Source of the DNA: Citricoccus sp. WCRC_4
GTDB lineage: Bacteria > Actinomycetota > Actinomycetes > Actinomycetales > Micrococcaceae
Direction of reading: 5' to 3'
DNA: 17,401 nucleotides
Assembly (NCBI GenBank): GCA_026645375.1
Contig: JAPFFX010000114.1
Location: 1 to 17,401, forward strand
Below the pieces are notes generated by a model. That model was not told the DNA's origin and did no database searches. It saw only the letters and a list, made by a program, of their open reading frames with translations. The position numbers and the translations under genes are program-made. Each line of letters begins with the position of its first letter. The first letter of the stretch is position 1. Shown here piece by piece: positions 1-6,564 of the stretch.

Positions 1-590
1 CAGGTGAGCCGGTTGAGGCGGCCGTGTCCCGGTCGCCTGATTGGCGGCGCGCTGACCGGGGGGCAGCACCACCGACAGGTGCTCGGCGCATTACTGGAAA
101 ACGGCCGAAGAATGCACGATCCCCACGGCTTCGCGGTGTCCATCATCACCACGGTTTCCCCGTGGGCCTGAAGGACGCGGGCCGCCTCACCCACCACGTC
201 CGTCGCGCCCACGGTGGGCCCCGACGGTGACATCGGCTCGCCGACGCACACCGCCCCCGAGCCCGTCACGGGACGATCGTCACGCTCACCCATCGGGCGC
301 GGACCGTTCCGCCGCGGGGCCGAGCACAGGGGCAAGACCCGGGCCGGAGGCGTGCGGTTATGGGCCCGGATCGCGACGTGGTCTTCCAGAGCACGCAACC
401 CACCGCGGTCCAGATGGCCCAAGCCGGAGAGGTTCACGATGACGCAGGGGCACCCCACCAGGGTGAACGCCCCGTCTAGGACCTTCAGCAGAACCTGACA
501 ACTCGCCTCGGTCAGACAACCCTCCGCAACGAGCTGGATCGGCCCGGGCAACACCTCGGCCCGCAGATCCAACCGCAGTGCATGCTCCAC
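1..590 (-). CDS. Partial STAS-domain-like protein (anti-sigma-factor-antagonist type), runs off left edge
   Basis: An open minus-strand frame without a stop runs from a GTG at 590 to the window edge (196 codons). Residues 1-75 look like a STAS domain: a first strand near LRLDL, a helix near residues 27-40, then the hallmark strand-turn VIVNLSGLGHLDRGGLRAL at about 50-68. In SpoIIAA-type antagonists this turn reads D-S-x-G, with the serine phosphorylated by the anti-sigma kinase. Here the serine position is arginine (D61-R62-G-G), so classical switching is unlikely. After about residue 80 the sequence stops resembling STAS, although residues 131-155 (DVVGEAARVLQAHGETVVMM) have coding-like composition. 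The GTG at 590 is preceded by GGGGGG only 3 nt away; a better AGGAGG at 617-622 is 26 nt upstream, so the start is uncertain. It could be a longer two-part protein or a frameshifted remnant. Confidence 0.4.
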   Translation of the reverse strand, partial: MEHALRLDLRAEVLPGPIQLVAEGCLTEASCQVLLKVLDGAFTLVGCPCVIVNLSGLGHLDRGGLRALEDHVAIRAHNRTPPARVLPLCSAPRRNGPRPMGERDDRPVTGSGAVCVGEPMSPSGPTVGATDVVGEAARVLQAHGETVVMMDTAKPWGSCILRPFSSNAPSTCRWCCPPVSAPPIRRPGHGRLNRLT

Positions 591-951
591 AATCCCCCCA
601 GGAGCGGCCTCGGGAGCCTCCTGTTGGATACACCCACCAGTCCACACCCCGCGCCGCCGAGTTCCGTTTTGCCAGACGACCGGACCGACGCGGTAGGAAC
701 GGCGGGATATCCCGCGGCGACCGGTGACCCACCACGACCGTAAGCTCCGACATCGGCACGCGGACTACCTCAGTGCCACGGGTAGAAGATCTCCCGCGCC
801 TCGCCTCCCCCGCCTCCACCGCCTGCTACCTACGCCCGGGGGTGACAAACGCCATGTCAAACAGCCCAAGTGGCATGCGAGAGTTGACACTGAACGCAAC
901 CTCTGCTCGTACTCAGAGGGACACGACCACGGCGATGAGAGACACAGGCGT
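591..951. other. Gene-poor gap between the STAS-like ORF and the ligase terminator
   Basis: No convincing gene is seen on either strand; the open frames lack a ribosome site and family resemblance. The gap holds a 14-bp perfect palindrome (702-715), a TGACA-N7-TGTCA inverted repeat (843-859) and a consensus-like TTGACA (884-889). The sequence 17-18 nt downstream of that hexamer (TCGTAC/CGTACT) is a poor -10, and no plus-strand gene follows, so no promoter is called. Confidence 0.5.
702..715. repeat. 14-bp perfect palindrome GCGGGATATCCCGC
   Basis: The 14 bases equal their own reverse complement. They lie about 110 bp upstream of the possible GTG of the STAS-like ORF, in non-coding sequence, and could be a dimeric repressor's operator. 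Short GC-rich palindromes also arise by chance in DNA of this composition. Confidence 0.3.
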
Positions 952-987
952 GGCCCGAAGGACGGGGAGGACGCCAGCCTTCGGGCC
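952..987 (-). terminator. Hairpin directly after the ligase stop codon
   Basis: GGCCCGAAGG (952-961) and CCTTCGGGCC (978-987) are perfect reverse complements, giving a 10-bp stem with a 16-nt loop. The hairpin begins on the base after the TAG (988-990) of the minus-strand ligase gene, the expected place for an intrinsic terminator. There is no clear U-run, as is common in high-GC actinobacteria. Confidence 0.65.
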
Positions 988-2157
988 CTACGACACCGTG
1001 GCCGGTGTCCCCCGGGGGGTGTCGTCCTCCGGGCGGGGCAGGACGACAGACTCCGAGGGGCCGGGCGGGGCCTGGTGGGTCGCGTCCAGGGCGGCGGTCA
1101 TGACGTCACCGAGGCTGTGCCGTTCAGCGTAGACCTCACGTTGGTACTGGGAACCGGTGCCCTCGCGCAGGATCTTCGCGACACCGGCCTCGATCACCGA
1201 CCGTTCCCCGTATTCGGCCAGCACCGGACCCACGACGTGCAGCAGGCGGATCATCACGTCCCCGGCCGGTGCGGGGGTGCCGGTGGCCGGGTCGATCAAC
1301 TCTCCGGCGATGCCGTTGCGACTGGCCTGCCAGGACCAGGCCCGGAGCAGGGTGGCCGGCACGGGCATGGCCGGGGCCCCGTCCGCCCAGGCCCGGGTGG
1401 CCGTCTCCACCAGGGCCCGGGTGAGGGTGGCGATCACCGCGGCATGGTGCGCGTCCAGACAGACGTCGGCCACCCGGATCGCCACGGTCGGATGGCGCTC
1501 GGACAGGCGGGCGTCGAAGTAGAGCATGTCCGCGTCCACCGGCACCTGCGTGTCCAGCAGCGCCGACCGGTAGCGGTCGTAGGCGTCTTCGGAGCCGAAG
1601 ACATCGGTGGGCCCGGCGGTGGGCCACCTGGACCACACCTGGTAACGGTACGAGGCGAAACCGGTGTCATCCCCGTGCCAGAACGGGGAGTTCGCGCTCA
1701 GGGCCAGCAGGGTCGGCAGCCAGACCCGGATCCGGTCCAGCACCGCCACACCCTCGGCGCGGGAGTCGACGCCCACGTGGATATGGAAACCGTTGGTGAG
1801 CTGTTCGGCCGCGGTGAGACCAAACTTCGTGGCGATCTTCCGGTGCCGCAGGCCCGGCACCGGGTGTGGCGAGACCGGACCCAGCGCCGTGGGCAGGGCC
1901 ACCACGCGTCCGCCCACCCGGGCGGCGGCCCGCTCAGCCAGCGAGCGCCCGGCACGGATAGAGGCCAGTTGCCCGGCCAGGGTGGTCTGGGGCGGGGAGA
2001 TGACCTCGAGCTGTTCCTCTTGCAGTTCCTCGCTCACCTGGTGACCGGTGGGTGCCGGCTCGTCCTGCAGGGCAGCGGCCCAGTCCCCGGCTGGCAACGG
2101 TTCGCCGGTGCCGGCATCGACCAGCAAGAGTTCTTCTTCCACACCGAAGGTGCGCAT
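988..2157 (-). CDS. Carboxylate-amine ligase, glutamate-cysteine ligase 2 (YbdK) family
   Basis: The 389-residue product matches GCS2-family enzymes in length and landmarks: an N-terminal RTFGVEEELLLVD, then NGFHIHVGVDS (about residues 145-155) for nucleotide/metal binding, and SANSPFWHGDDTGFASYR in the centre. Family members join a carboxylate to an amine using ATP and have weak gamma-glutamyl-cysteine ligase activity in E. coli YbdK; the physiological substrate in actinobacteria is often unknown. The ATG at 2157 is preferred over an upstream in-frame start (2223) because AGGAGG sits 6 nt before it and the EEE motif immediately follows the initiator, as in homologues. The gene is monocistronic: a hairpin follows the stop and a divergent csbD-like gene lies upstream. 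Its link to the sugar cluster is only positional. Confidence 0.88.
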   Translation of the reverse strand: MRTFGVEEELLLVDAGTGEPLPAGDWAAALQDEPAPTGHQVSEELQEEQLEVISPPQTTLAGQLASIRAGRSLAERAAARVGGRVVALPTALGPVSPHPVPGLRHRKIATKFGLTAAEQLTNGFHIHVGVDSRAEGVAVLDRIRVWLPTLLALSANSPFWHGDDTGFASYRYQVWSRWPTAGPTDVFGSEDAYDRYRSALLDTQVPVDADMLYFDARLSERHPTVAIRVADVCLDAHHAAVIATLTRALVETATRAWADGAPAMPVPATLLRAWSWQASRNGIAGELIDPATGTPAPAGDVMIRLLHVVGPVLAEYGERSVIEAGVAKILREGTGSQYQREVYAERHSLGDVMTAALDATHQAPPGPSESVVLPRPEDDTPRGTPATVS

Positions 2158-2517
2158 GGAGGGCCTCCTCGTCCGTCCTGCCCCTCGTCCCTCACTGCGG
2201 AGGGTGCGGGGCAAGCGGCACACCCACGGGCGAACCCAGCACTCTACGTGTACTGACTACATGTTCGCTGGGAAGACCAACCCCGCACGCCGGACCCTGG
2301 GGATCAGGGCGCACTGGGAGGGGCGCCTGTTCCCGCCTCGCCCCCGGGCGCATCGACTGACGGTGGGCCGGCCGTGCGCGACCGGGCGCCGGTCGGCCGC
2401 CGACGGCGGCCGCCGGGGCACGCGTTCGCCAGGAGGAAACCATCGGCCGGAGGGTTCCCCGTGGACGCGCAGAGAAATAGGGTGGGAGGACTTGATCGCC
2501 GACAGAAGGGAGTGCCC
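2158..2517. other. Divergent intergenic region between ligase and CsbD-like gene
   Basis: These 360 bp carry no credible gene and must contain the promoters for both flanking genes. The only distinct structure is a nested inverted repeat at 2235-2272. No -35/-10 pair or sigma-B-like GTTT/GGGTAT pair with acceptable spacing could be picked for csbD, so none is annotated. Confidence 0.5.
2235..2272. repeat. Nested inverted repeat upstream of the ligase gene
   Basis: Outer arms CCCAGC (2235-2240) and GCTGGG (2267-2272) enclose inner arms ACGTGTA (2246-2252) and TACATGT (2258-2264), which pair at 6 of 7 positions around a CTGAC centre. It lies 80-115 bp upstream of the ligase start and could be an operator or a structured leader. 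Confidence 0.35.
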
Positions 2518-2709
2518 ATGGGACTCGGAGACAAGATCAGTAACGCGACCGACAAGGCTGTTGGAGGCGCCAAGGACAAGCTTGGCGATGCCACCGACAA
2601 CCCCGATCTGCAGGCAGAGGGCAAGGCCCAGAACGCCGAGGGCCACGCCAAGCAGGCCGGTGAGAACGTCAAGGACGCTGCCAAGGACGTCAAGGACGGC
2701 CTGAAGTAG
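2518..2709 (+). CDS. CsbD-like stress protein
   Basis: A 63-residue, highly charged, cysteine-free protein beginning MGLGDKISNATDKAVGGAKD. The repeating A-x-G-K-A / K-D-K-L-G-D pattern and the PDLQAEGKAQNAEGHAK core are characteristic of the CsbD family, small hydrophilic helical proteins induced by general stress in many bacteria, whose molecular role is unsettled. The ATG at 2518 is chosen because AGAAGGGAG lies 4-6 nt upstream and the homology starts at residue 2; a longer frame reading in from 2374 is not supported. The gene is convergent with the alcohol dehydrogenase at 2815, and paired hairpins separate them. Regulation by a stress sigma factor would be expected but no promoter is visible. 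Confidence 0.85.
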   Translation: MGLGDKISNATDKAVGGAKDKLGDATDNPDLQAEGKAQNAEGHAKQAGENVKDAAKDVKDGLK

Positions 2710-2734
2710 GCCGGCACACCCTCTGAACCAGCGG

Positions 2735-2772
2735 CTGCGGCCCCGGAACCCTTCATGGGTCCGGGGCCGCAG
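2735..2772 (+). terminator. Strong hairpin after the CsbD-like gene
   Basis: CTGCGGCCCCGGAACCC pairs with GGGTCCGGGGCCGCAG across a TTCAT loop, giving a roughly 16-bp stem with one bulged base, 25 nt after the csbD stop. There is no U-run. As a hairpin it can also act on transcription from the opposite strand. Confidence 0.7.
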
Positions 2773-2778
2773 TGCGTT

Positions 2779-2801
2779 CCCGCGGAGGACTCCTCCGCGG
2801 G
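2779..2801 (-). terminator. Hairpin after the alcohol dehydrogenase gene (convergent terminator)
   Basis: CCCGCGGAGGA and TCCTCCGCGGG are perfect complements separated by one base, so about nine pairs form around a short loop. It lies 13 nt beyond the stop of the minus-strand dehydrogenase and together with 2735-2772 forms a two-hairpin barrier between convergent genes. Confidence 0.65.
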
Positions 2802-2814
2802 CGGCCCTCACCTG

Positions 2815-3933
2815 TCAGGCCTGTCCGATGCGCAGCACGGGCTTGATGGTGGTGCCGGACTTGCTGTCCGCGAAGGCGTCCTCCACCTGGTCGAAGCCGT
2901 AGAACTGCACGAGCTCGTCGAAGGGGAACCGGCCCTGCTGGTAGAGCTTGATCAGCGCGGGGATCAGGTCTTGAGAGGTGCCCGAACCGCCGAGCGTGCC
3001 CACCACGCGCTTGCCCCACAGCGCGCCGAGGTGGTCGAGGCTGAAGCGGGCCCCGGCGGGGGCGCCGCCGATGAGGATGAGCGTGCCGAGCATGCCCACG
3101 GCCTCGGCGGCCTCCTCGATGACGGGGATGACACCGGTGCAGTCCAGGGCGTAGTCGGCCGGGCCGCCGCAGATCTCCCGGATGCGGTCCAGGGCGTTCT
3201 CGTTCACGGAGTTGATGACGTGGGTGGCGCCGTACCGGGTGGCCAGCTCCAGCCGGGAGTCGTGCAGGTCGATCGCGATGATGGTGGTGGCCGGGGTGTT
3301 CCGCGCGGCCATGACCGCAGCCAGCCCGACGGCGCCGGCCCCGTAGACCACGAGTGACTCCCCCGCCTGCGGCCGGGCGGTGTTCAGGACGGCCCCGGCA
3401 CCGGTGGTGATGCCGCAGGCCAGCACGCCGACCAGCTCCAGCGGCACGTCCTTGTCCACCGTCACCAGCGCGTTGGCATTGGCCAGCGAGTAGGTGGCGA
3501 AGGAGGACTGGCCGAAGAAGTGGCCGGAGAGCGAGGAGCCGTCGGCACGGGTGTAGGCGGAGGTGCCGGCCTGCGGGCCGATGAACCGCTGGCCGCTGAC
3601 CACGGCCGGGCCGAGCAGCTCGCAGTAGCGGTGCTCGCCGCGGCGGCAGTTGCGGCACTGCCCGCAGTAGGGCCAGCCCATGATGACGTGGTCACCGACC
3701 ATCACGGAGGTGACGCCCTCGCCGACGGCCTCCACCACGCCGGATCCCTCATGGCCGAGGACGCCCGGCAGCGGCAGCGGCATGTCACCGGCCTGGGTGA
3801 TCGCGTCCGTGTGGCAGACCCCGGAGGCCACCACCCGCACCAGGGCCTCGCCCGGGCCGGGCTGTTGCAGCTCCAGTTGCTCCTTGACGAAGGGGGCGTT
3901 GGTCTCCTCGACGACGAGGGCTTCGATCTTCAT
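2815..3933 (-). CDS. Zinc-dependent NAD(P) alcohol dehydrogenase, aryl/benzyl-alcohol type (MDR family)
   Basis: The 372-residue medium-chain dehydrogenase has the complete zinc set. Catalytic ligands are Cys40 (GVCHTD), His61-Glu62 (GHEGSG) and Cys173; structural zinc is held by Cys90, Cys93, Cys96 and Cys104. The Rossmann motif GAGAVG is at 198-203, with Asp222 at the end of the second strand suggesting NAD preference. The overall pattern (PLPGVLGHEGSGVVEAVG, long insert with GHFFGQSSFATYSL) resembles the XylB/benzyl alcohol dehydrogenase branch more than sorbitol dehydrogenases. AGGAG lies 6 nt before the ATG at 3933. The gene follows the NrtR-like regulator after 116 nt and ends at a double terminator, so it is either the last gene of the cluster or a separately transcribed member. 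The true substrate could be a simple or aromatic alcohol. Confidence 0.88.
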   Translation of the reverse strand: MKIEALVVEETNAPFVKEQLELQQPGPGEALVRVVASGVCHTDAITQAGDMPLPLPGVLGHEGSGVVEAVGEGVTSVMVGDHVIMGWPYCGQCRNCRRGEHRYCELLGPAVVSGQRFIGPQAGTSAYTRADGSSLSGHFFGQSSFATYSLANANALVTVDKDVPLELVGVLACGITTGAGAVLNTARPQAGESLVVYGAGAVGLAAVMAARNTPATTIIAIDLHDSRLELATRYGATHVINSVNENALDRIREICGGPADYALDCTGVIPVIEEAAEAVGMLGTLILIGGAPAGARFSLDHLGALWGKRVVGTLGGSGTSQDLIPALIKLYQQGRFPFDELVQFYGFDQVEDAFADSKSGTTIKPVLRIGQA

Positions 3934-3967
3934 GGGGAACTCCTGTGTTCTCGTGGGTCGCAGGGCA

Positions 3968-3986
3968 CCGCAGCCGATGACTGCGG
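3968..3986 (-). repeat. Small hairpin in the leader of the alcohol dehydrogenase gene
   Basis: CCGCAG and CTGCGG form a 6-bp stem with a 7-nt loop 35 nt upstream of the dehydrogenase ATG, inside the 116-nt gap after the regulator gene. It could be an operator, a leader structure or a weak terminator of the upstream operon. Confidence 0.3.
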
Positions 3987-4049
3987 GGGTATGAGTGCAG
4001 GCCGGGGCCGTCCGCGGCCGGGGTGTCTGCGCTCCGTACCGTAGGCCGT

Positions 4050-4736
4050 TCAGGCCATGATGAGCACGGGGTGGTAGCCGTCCGGCCGCCGCCGGTAGAC
4101 GCGGGCCGGCCGGCCCAACCCGCTCCCGCCGGGCGGCATGGCCCGGATGTCCAGGGCCTCCAGCTGGGGTTCCATGGCCCGGCGGAAGGTGTCCTTCTGG
4201 TGCGGGGCCCCCGCGACGGCGTCGTGGACCTGGCGCAGCTGGGTCATGGTGAACTCGTCGTCCAGCAGGCACCACGGGTCCGGCGCCTGGCCGTACTCCC
4301 ACCGCACCATCCGCACGCCCCAGCCGATGATCTCGTCGTGGCTGAACGGCAGTCCGTGCACCTGGTCCACCGGCCGCAACTGCCCGTGCCCGTGCTCCAG
4401 GGCCAGCTCCAGGGCGGAGAGCGGCACCACGTCCAGGTGGGTGACCGTCAGGACCCAGCCCCGGTCATCGCGGTCCGGATCGTCGAAGACGTGCAGTTGC
4501 CGCGGCGAGCGTCCCCGGACGTGCATCCTGGTCTCCAGGCACCTCAGCACGGCATCACCCAGGCGTTCGCGCTCGCGGAGCATGGTGCCCGGCAGCATCC
4601 ACTCCCCGGCGTAGCGGCCCTCGTCCCGGCGGCGCAGGACGACCTTCAGTTCCCCGTCGGCCACCGTCAGCAGCACCACGTCCGCGGCCACCGAGGGCCG
4701 GGGGTAGGACAGCAGGTCATCACGCTCGGGCACCAT
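4050..4736 (-). CDS. NrtR-like transcriptional regulator (degenerate Nudix domain plus winged helix)
   Basis: The 228-residue protein has a Nudix-fold N-terminus (SVAADVVLLTV, then VVLRRRDEGRYAGEWMLPG at about 32-50). The Nudix box that should follow Gly50 as G-x5-E-x7-REUxEExGU reads RCLETRMHV at its end, so the metal-binding glutamates are missing and hydrolysis is unlikely. The C-terminal part (FTMTQLRQVHDAV at about 162-174, KDTFRR, GLGRPARVYRR at about 206-216) matches the winged-helix of NrtR-family regulators. Those proteins use the Nudix domain as a ligand sensor and control NAD or sugar metabolism. The start at 4736 lies 10 nt after the previous stop; an ATG-ATG at 4814-4817 with GAGGAG is an alternative that would overlap the epimerase gene by 71 nt. 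It probably senses a pathway intermediate and controls this cluster. Confidence 0.75.
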   Translation of the reverse strand: MVPERDDLLSYPRPSVAADVVLLTVADGELKVVLRRRDEGRYAGEWMLPGTMLRERERLGDAVLRCLETRMHVRGRSPRQLHVFDDPDRDDRGWVLTVTHLDVVPLSALELALEHGHGQLRPVDQVHGLPFSHDEIIGWGVRMVRWEYGQAPDPWCLLDDEFTMTQLRQVHDAVAGAPHQKDTFRRAMEPQLEALDIRAMPPGGSGLGRPARVYRRRPDGYHPVLIMA

Positions 4737-4746
4737 GCCCACCAAT

Positions 4747-5664
4747 CTAGCCAGAGCGGTGGAGGTTCCCGGTCCCGGTACGGGCGGCGTCGCGGGCGAA
4801 GAGAACAGCGGCATCATGGACGAACTCCTCTCCCGTGGCGAACGTGGTGTCCCAGATCCTCAGCGCATCGGCCACCGGCTCCTGCATGAGGGGCCGGCTG
4901 AATCCCTCCACCCCGAAGCGTCCGGCGTAGCCCAGGGACAGGGTGTCCTCGAGCACGCGGGCCAGGTCCAGGCTGCCGGTCGAGAGCAGTCCCCGGGAGG
5001 ACTGGCCGAACTCCAGGTATCCGAGGTACGGCAGGGCGTGGCCGATGGCCCCCACCAGGTCGGCCTCCTCGATGGCCATGTGGAAGGTGTCCAGGTGGAT
5101 CCTCAGGTGGCGCGAACCGGACAGCTCCACGAAGCGCACGGCCTGGGCGGCGGTGTTCAGCACGGAGGTCTCGTAGCGGTTCACGACCTCGAAGGTCATC
5201 ATGATCCCCGCGGCCGCCGCCTCGTCCGCCACGTCCCCGACGAGTTCGGCGACGCGCGCCACATCCCCCTCGGAGGGCCGGGACGCCGCGTCCCCGTGCA
5301 CCCCGTAGGGCACGCCGTTCAGCTGGTCGCCGCCCATCCTCGCGGTCAGGTCCACGAAGCGTCGCAACTGGTCGTAGCCCCGACGCCGGACGTGCGGGTC
5401 CTCGGACCCGACGTTCGCCTCCGGGGACTGGACGGCCATGGTGATGGGGACCAGGCCGGCGTCGCCGATCCGTTGGGCCAGGTCCGCCACGCCCCGGCTG
5501 GACGGGTCCAGCGGACCCAGCACCACGCGCCGGTAGCCGGCGTCCCGCAGCACCGGCAGGCTGCGGGCGAACGCGGGGCTGAAGGGGTCGGTGGTGAAGG
5601 CCGCGCTCTGGCAGGCCAGGTCCACCGCCAGGTCCCGGCGGGCCCGCGTCTCGGCCGCGGCCAT
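4747..5664 (-). CDS. Sugar (phosphate) isomerase/epimerase, D-tagatose 3-epimerase-like TIM barrel
   Basis: The 305-residue product has the landmarks of the xylose-isomerase-like/AP-endonuclease-2 TIM-barrel family: FEVVNRYET (Glu159), LDTFHM (Asp192, His195) and GVEGFSR (Glu253), the first and last being metal ligands in D-tagatose/D-psicose 3-epimerases. By eye, the segment YLEFGQSSRG (213-222-ish) aligns with the family's GHFHIGENHRG, so the usual metal-binding histidine is replaced by Glu218. The ATG at 5664 is preferred because TGAGGTG lies 6-7 nt upstream; a GTG at 5673, one base after the preceding stop, is possible. It follows a short-chain dehydrogenase with near overlap, so co-translation is likely. 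It probably epimerises or isomerises a free or phosphorylated keto-sugar made by the neighbouring dehydrogenases. Confidence 0.78.
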   Translation of the reverse strand: MAAAETRARRDLAVDLACQSAAFTTDPFSPAFARSLPVLRDAGYRRVVLGPLDPSSRGVADLAQRIGDAGLVPITMAVQSPEANVGSEDPHVRRRGYDQLRRFVDLTARMGGDQLNGVPYGVHGDAASRPSEGDVARVAELVGDVADEAAAAGIMMTFEVVNRYETSVLNTAAQAVRFVELSGSRHLRIHLDTFHMAIEEADLVGAIGHALPYLGYLEFGQSSRGLLSTGSLDLARVLEDTLSLGYAGRFGVEGFSRPLMQEPVADALRIWDTTFATGEEFVHDAAVLFARDAARTGTGNLHRSG

Positions 5665-5674
5665 GGCCGACACC

Positions 5675-6454
5675 TCAGAACACCGGGAGCTCGAAGCGGT
5701 GCTTGAACACGGAGTAGCCGTCGTCCACGTGCACCACGGTGCCGTTCATGGCGTTGGACTCCTCCGAGAACAGGAACGCCACCACGTTGGCGATCTCCTC
5801 CGGCTCCGTCATCGTGTCCCGGAGCTGCTCCGAGGCGAACAGCTCCCGGAGTTGCTGCGGGAACTGCTGGATGATGGCGGTGTTGGCGCGCCCGGGGGTG
5901 ATGGCCAGGACCCGGGTGCCGTGCTCGGCCAGCTCGTAGGCCGCGGAACGGGTGAAGGAGATGACCGCCGCCTTGGCCGCGCTGTAGGTGAAGGACAGTT
6001 CGGCGGCCTGCTCACCGTAGATCGAGGACGTGTTGACGATGACCCCGCCGCCGCCCTGCTTCACGAACTGCCGGGCCGCGGCGAGGATCCCGTAGTAGAC
6101 CCCGTCCTGGTCGATCCGGATCATCGGGTGGTAGTCCCGCTCCGGGTCGTGGTCCAGCAGCGGCCTGCCGCCGGCGATGCCGGCGTTGTTGAAGATGCCG
6201 TCCAGGCGGCCGTAGGCGTCCACCGCGGACTGGACGGCCTGCTCGACGGCGGCGAAGTCCGAGACGTCCACCGCCACGGCCCGGGCCCGCCCACCGGCGG
6301 CCGTGACCTCGTCGGCCACCATCTGCGCACCCTCCAGGTTCAGGTCGGCCACGATGACGCTGGCGCCCTTCTCGGCGCAGCGGTGGACGGCGGCCCGCCC
6401 GATGCCACTGGCGCCGCCGGTGATCAGCAGGACTTTGTCGTGCAGGGTGGTCAT
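5675..6454 (-). CDS. Short-chain dehydrogenase/reductase (classical SDR)
   Basis: A 259-residue classical SDR: cofactor motif TGGASGIG at 12-19, Asp37 after the second strand favouring NAD(H), NNAG at 89-92, catalytic Ser143/144, and YSAAK giving Tyr157 and Lys161. The loop after the active site (GRANTAIIQQF) and the C-terminal VVHVDDGYSVFKH replace the common VDGG ending. AAGGAG is 6 nt before the ATG at 6454. It lies directly upstream of the epimerase gene and downstream of two hairpins that follow the other SDR gene. In context it most likely interconverts a hydroxyl and a keto group on the imported sugar or polyol; the substrate cannot be read from the sequence. Confidence 0.88.
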   Translation of the reverse strand: MTTLHDKVLLITGGASGIGRAAVHRCAEKGASVIVADLNLEGAQMVADEVTAAGGRARAVAVDVSDFAAVEQAVQSAVDAYGRLDGIFNNAGIAGGRPLLDHDPERDYHPMIRIDQDGVYYGILAAARQFVKQGGGGVIVNTSSIYGEQAAELSFTYSAAKAAVISFTRSAAYELAEHGTRVLAITPGRANTAIIQQFPQQLRELFASEQLRDTMTEPEEIANVVAFLFSEESNAMNGTVVHVDDGYSVFKHRFELPVF

Positions 6455-6499
6455 GGGGTCTCCTTGGGAGTGTTGGCGGGGAGGGTGGATGCGTTGGTC

Positions 6500-6537
6500 C
6501 CGGTGGGAGTGCCGCCGCGGCAGGGCACTCCCACCGG
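6500..6537 (-). terminator. Perfect 14-bp hairpin between the two SDR genes
   Basis: CCGGTGGGAGTGCC (6500-6513) and GGCACTCCCACCGG (6524-6537) are exact reverse complements around a 10-nt loop. The hairpin lies 25 nt after the stop of the upstream SDR, with no U-run. It may terminate part of the operon transcript or protect the upstream mRNA from decay. Confidence 0.6.
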
Positions 6538-6545
6538 TGTCAGGG

Positions 6546-6564
6546 GATCGCGCCGGGCGCGATC
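6546..6564 (-). repeat. Hairpin overlapping the stop of the upstream SDR gene
   Basis: GATCGCGC and GCGCGATC form a perfect 8-bp stem with a CGG loop; the stem includes two bases of the stop codon at 6563-6565. With the 6500-6537 hairpin it makes a tandem structure in the intercistronic gap. Confidence 0.5.

Noticed and set aside
773..1132. Small plus-strand ORF with internal ATG at 854 and a TTGACA hexamer nearby
   Set aside because: There is no ribosome site, the -10 is poor, and the second half is antisense to the ligase 3' end including its terminator hairpin.
724..2256. Plus-strand open frame (510 codons) across the ligase gene
   Set aside because: It is antisense to the YbdK-family ligase, which has family motifs, a good ribosome site and a terminator.
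2450..2486. GGTTCC ... GGGTGG as a stress-sigma promoter for the CsbD-like gene
   Set aside because: The elements are about 22-23 nt apart, too far for a sigma-B-type promoter, and the second element deviates from consensus.
2815..4302. Upstream extension of the alcohol dehydrogenase frame to 4302
   Set aside because: It would read antisense-like Arg/Pro-rich sequence in another frame of the NrtR-like gene; homology and AGGAG both point to the ATG at 3933.
4737..4817. ATG-ATG at 4814-4817 with GAGGAG as start of the NrtR-like gene
   Set aside because: It requires a 71-nt overlap with the epimerase gene, adds a Pro/Ser/Thr-rich stretch unlike the family, and the GAGGAG encodes conserved Glu-Glu of the epimerase C-terminus. 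It is kept only as an alternative.
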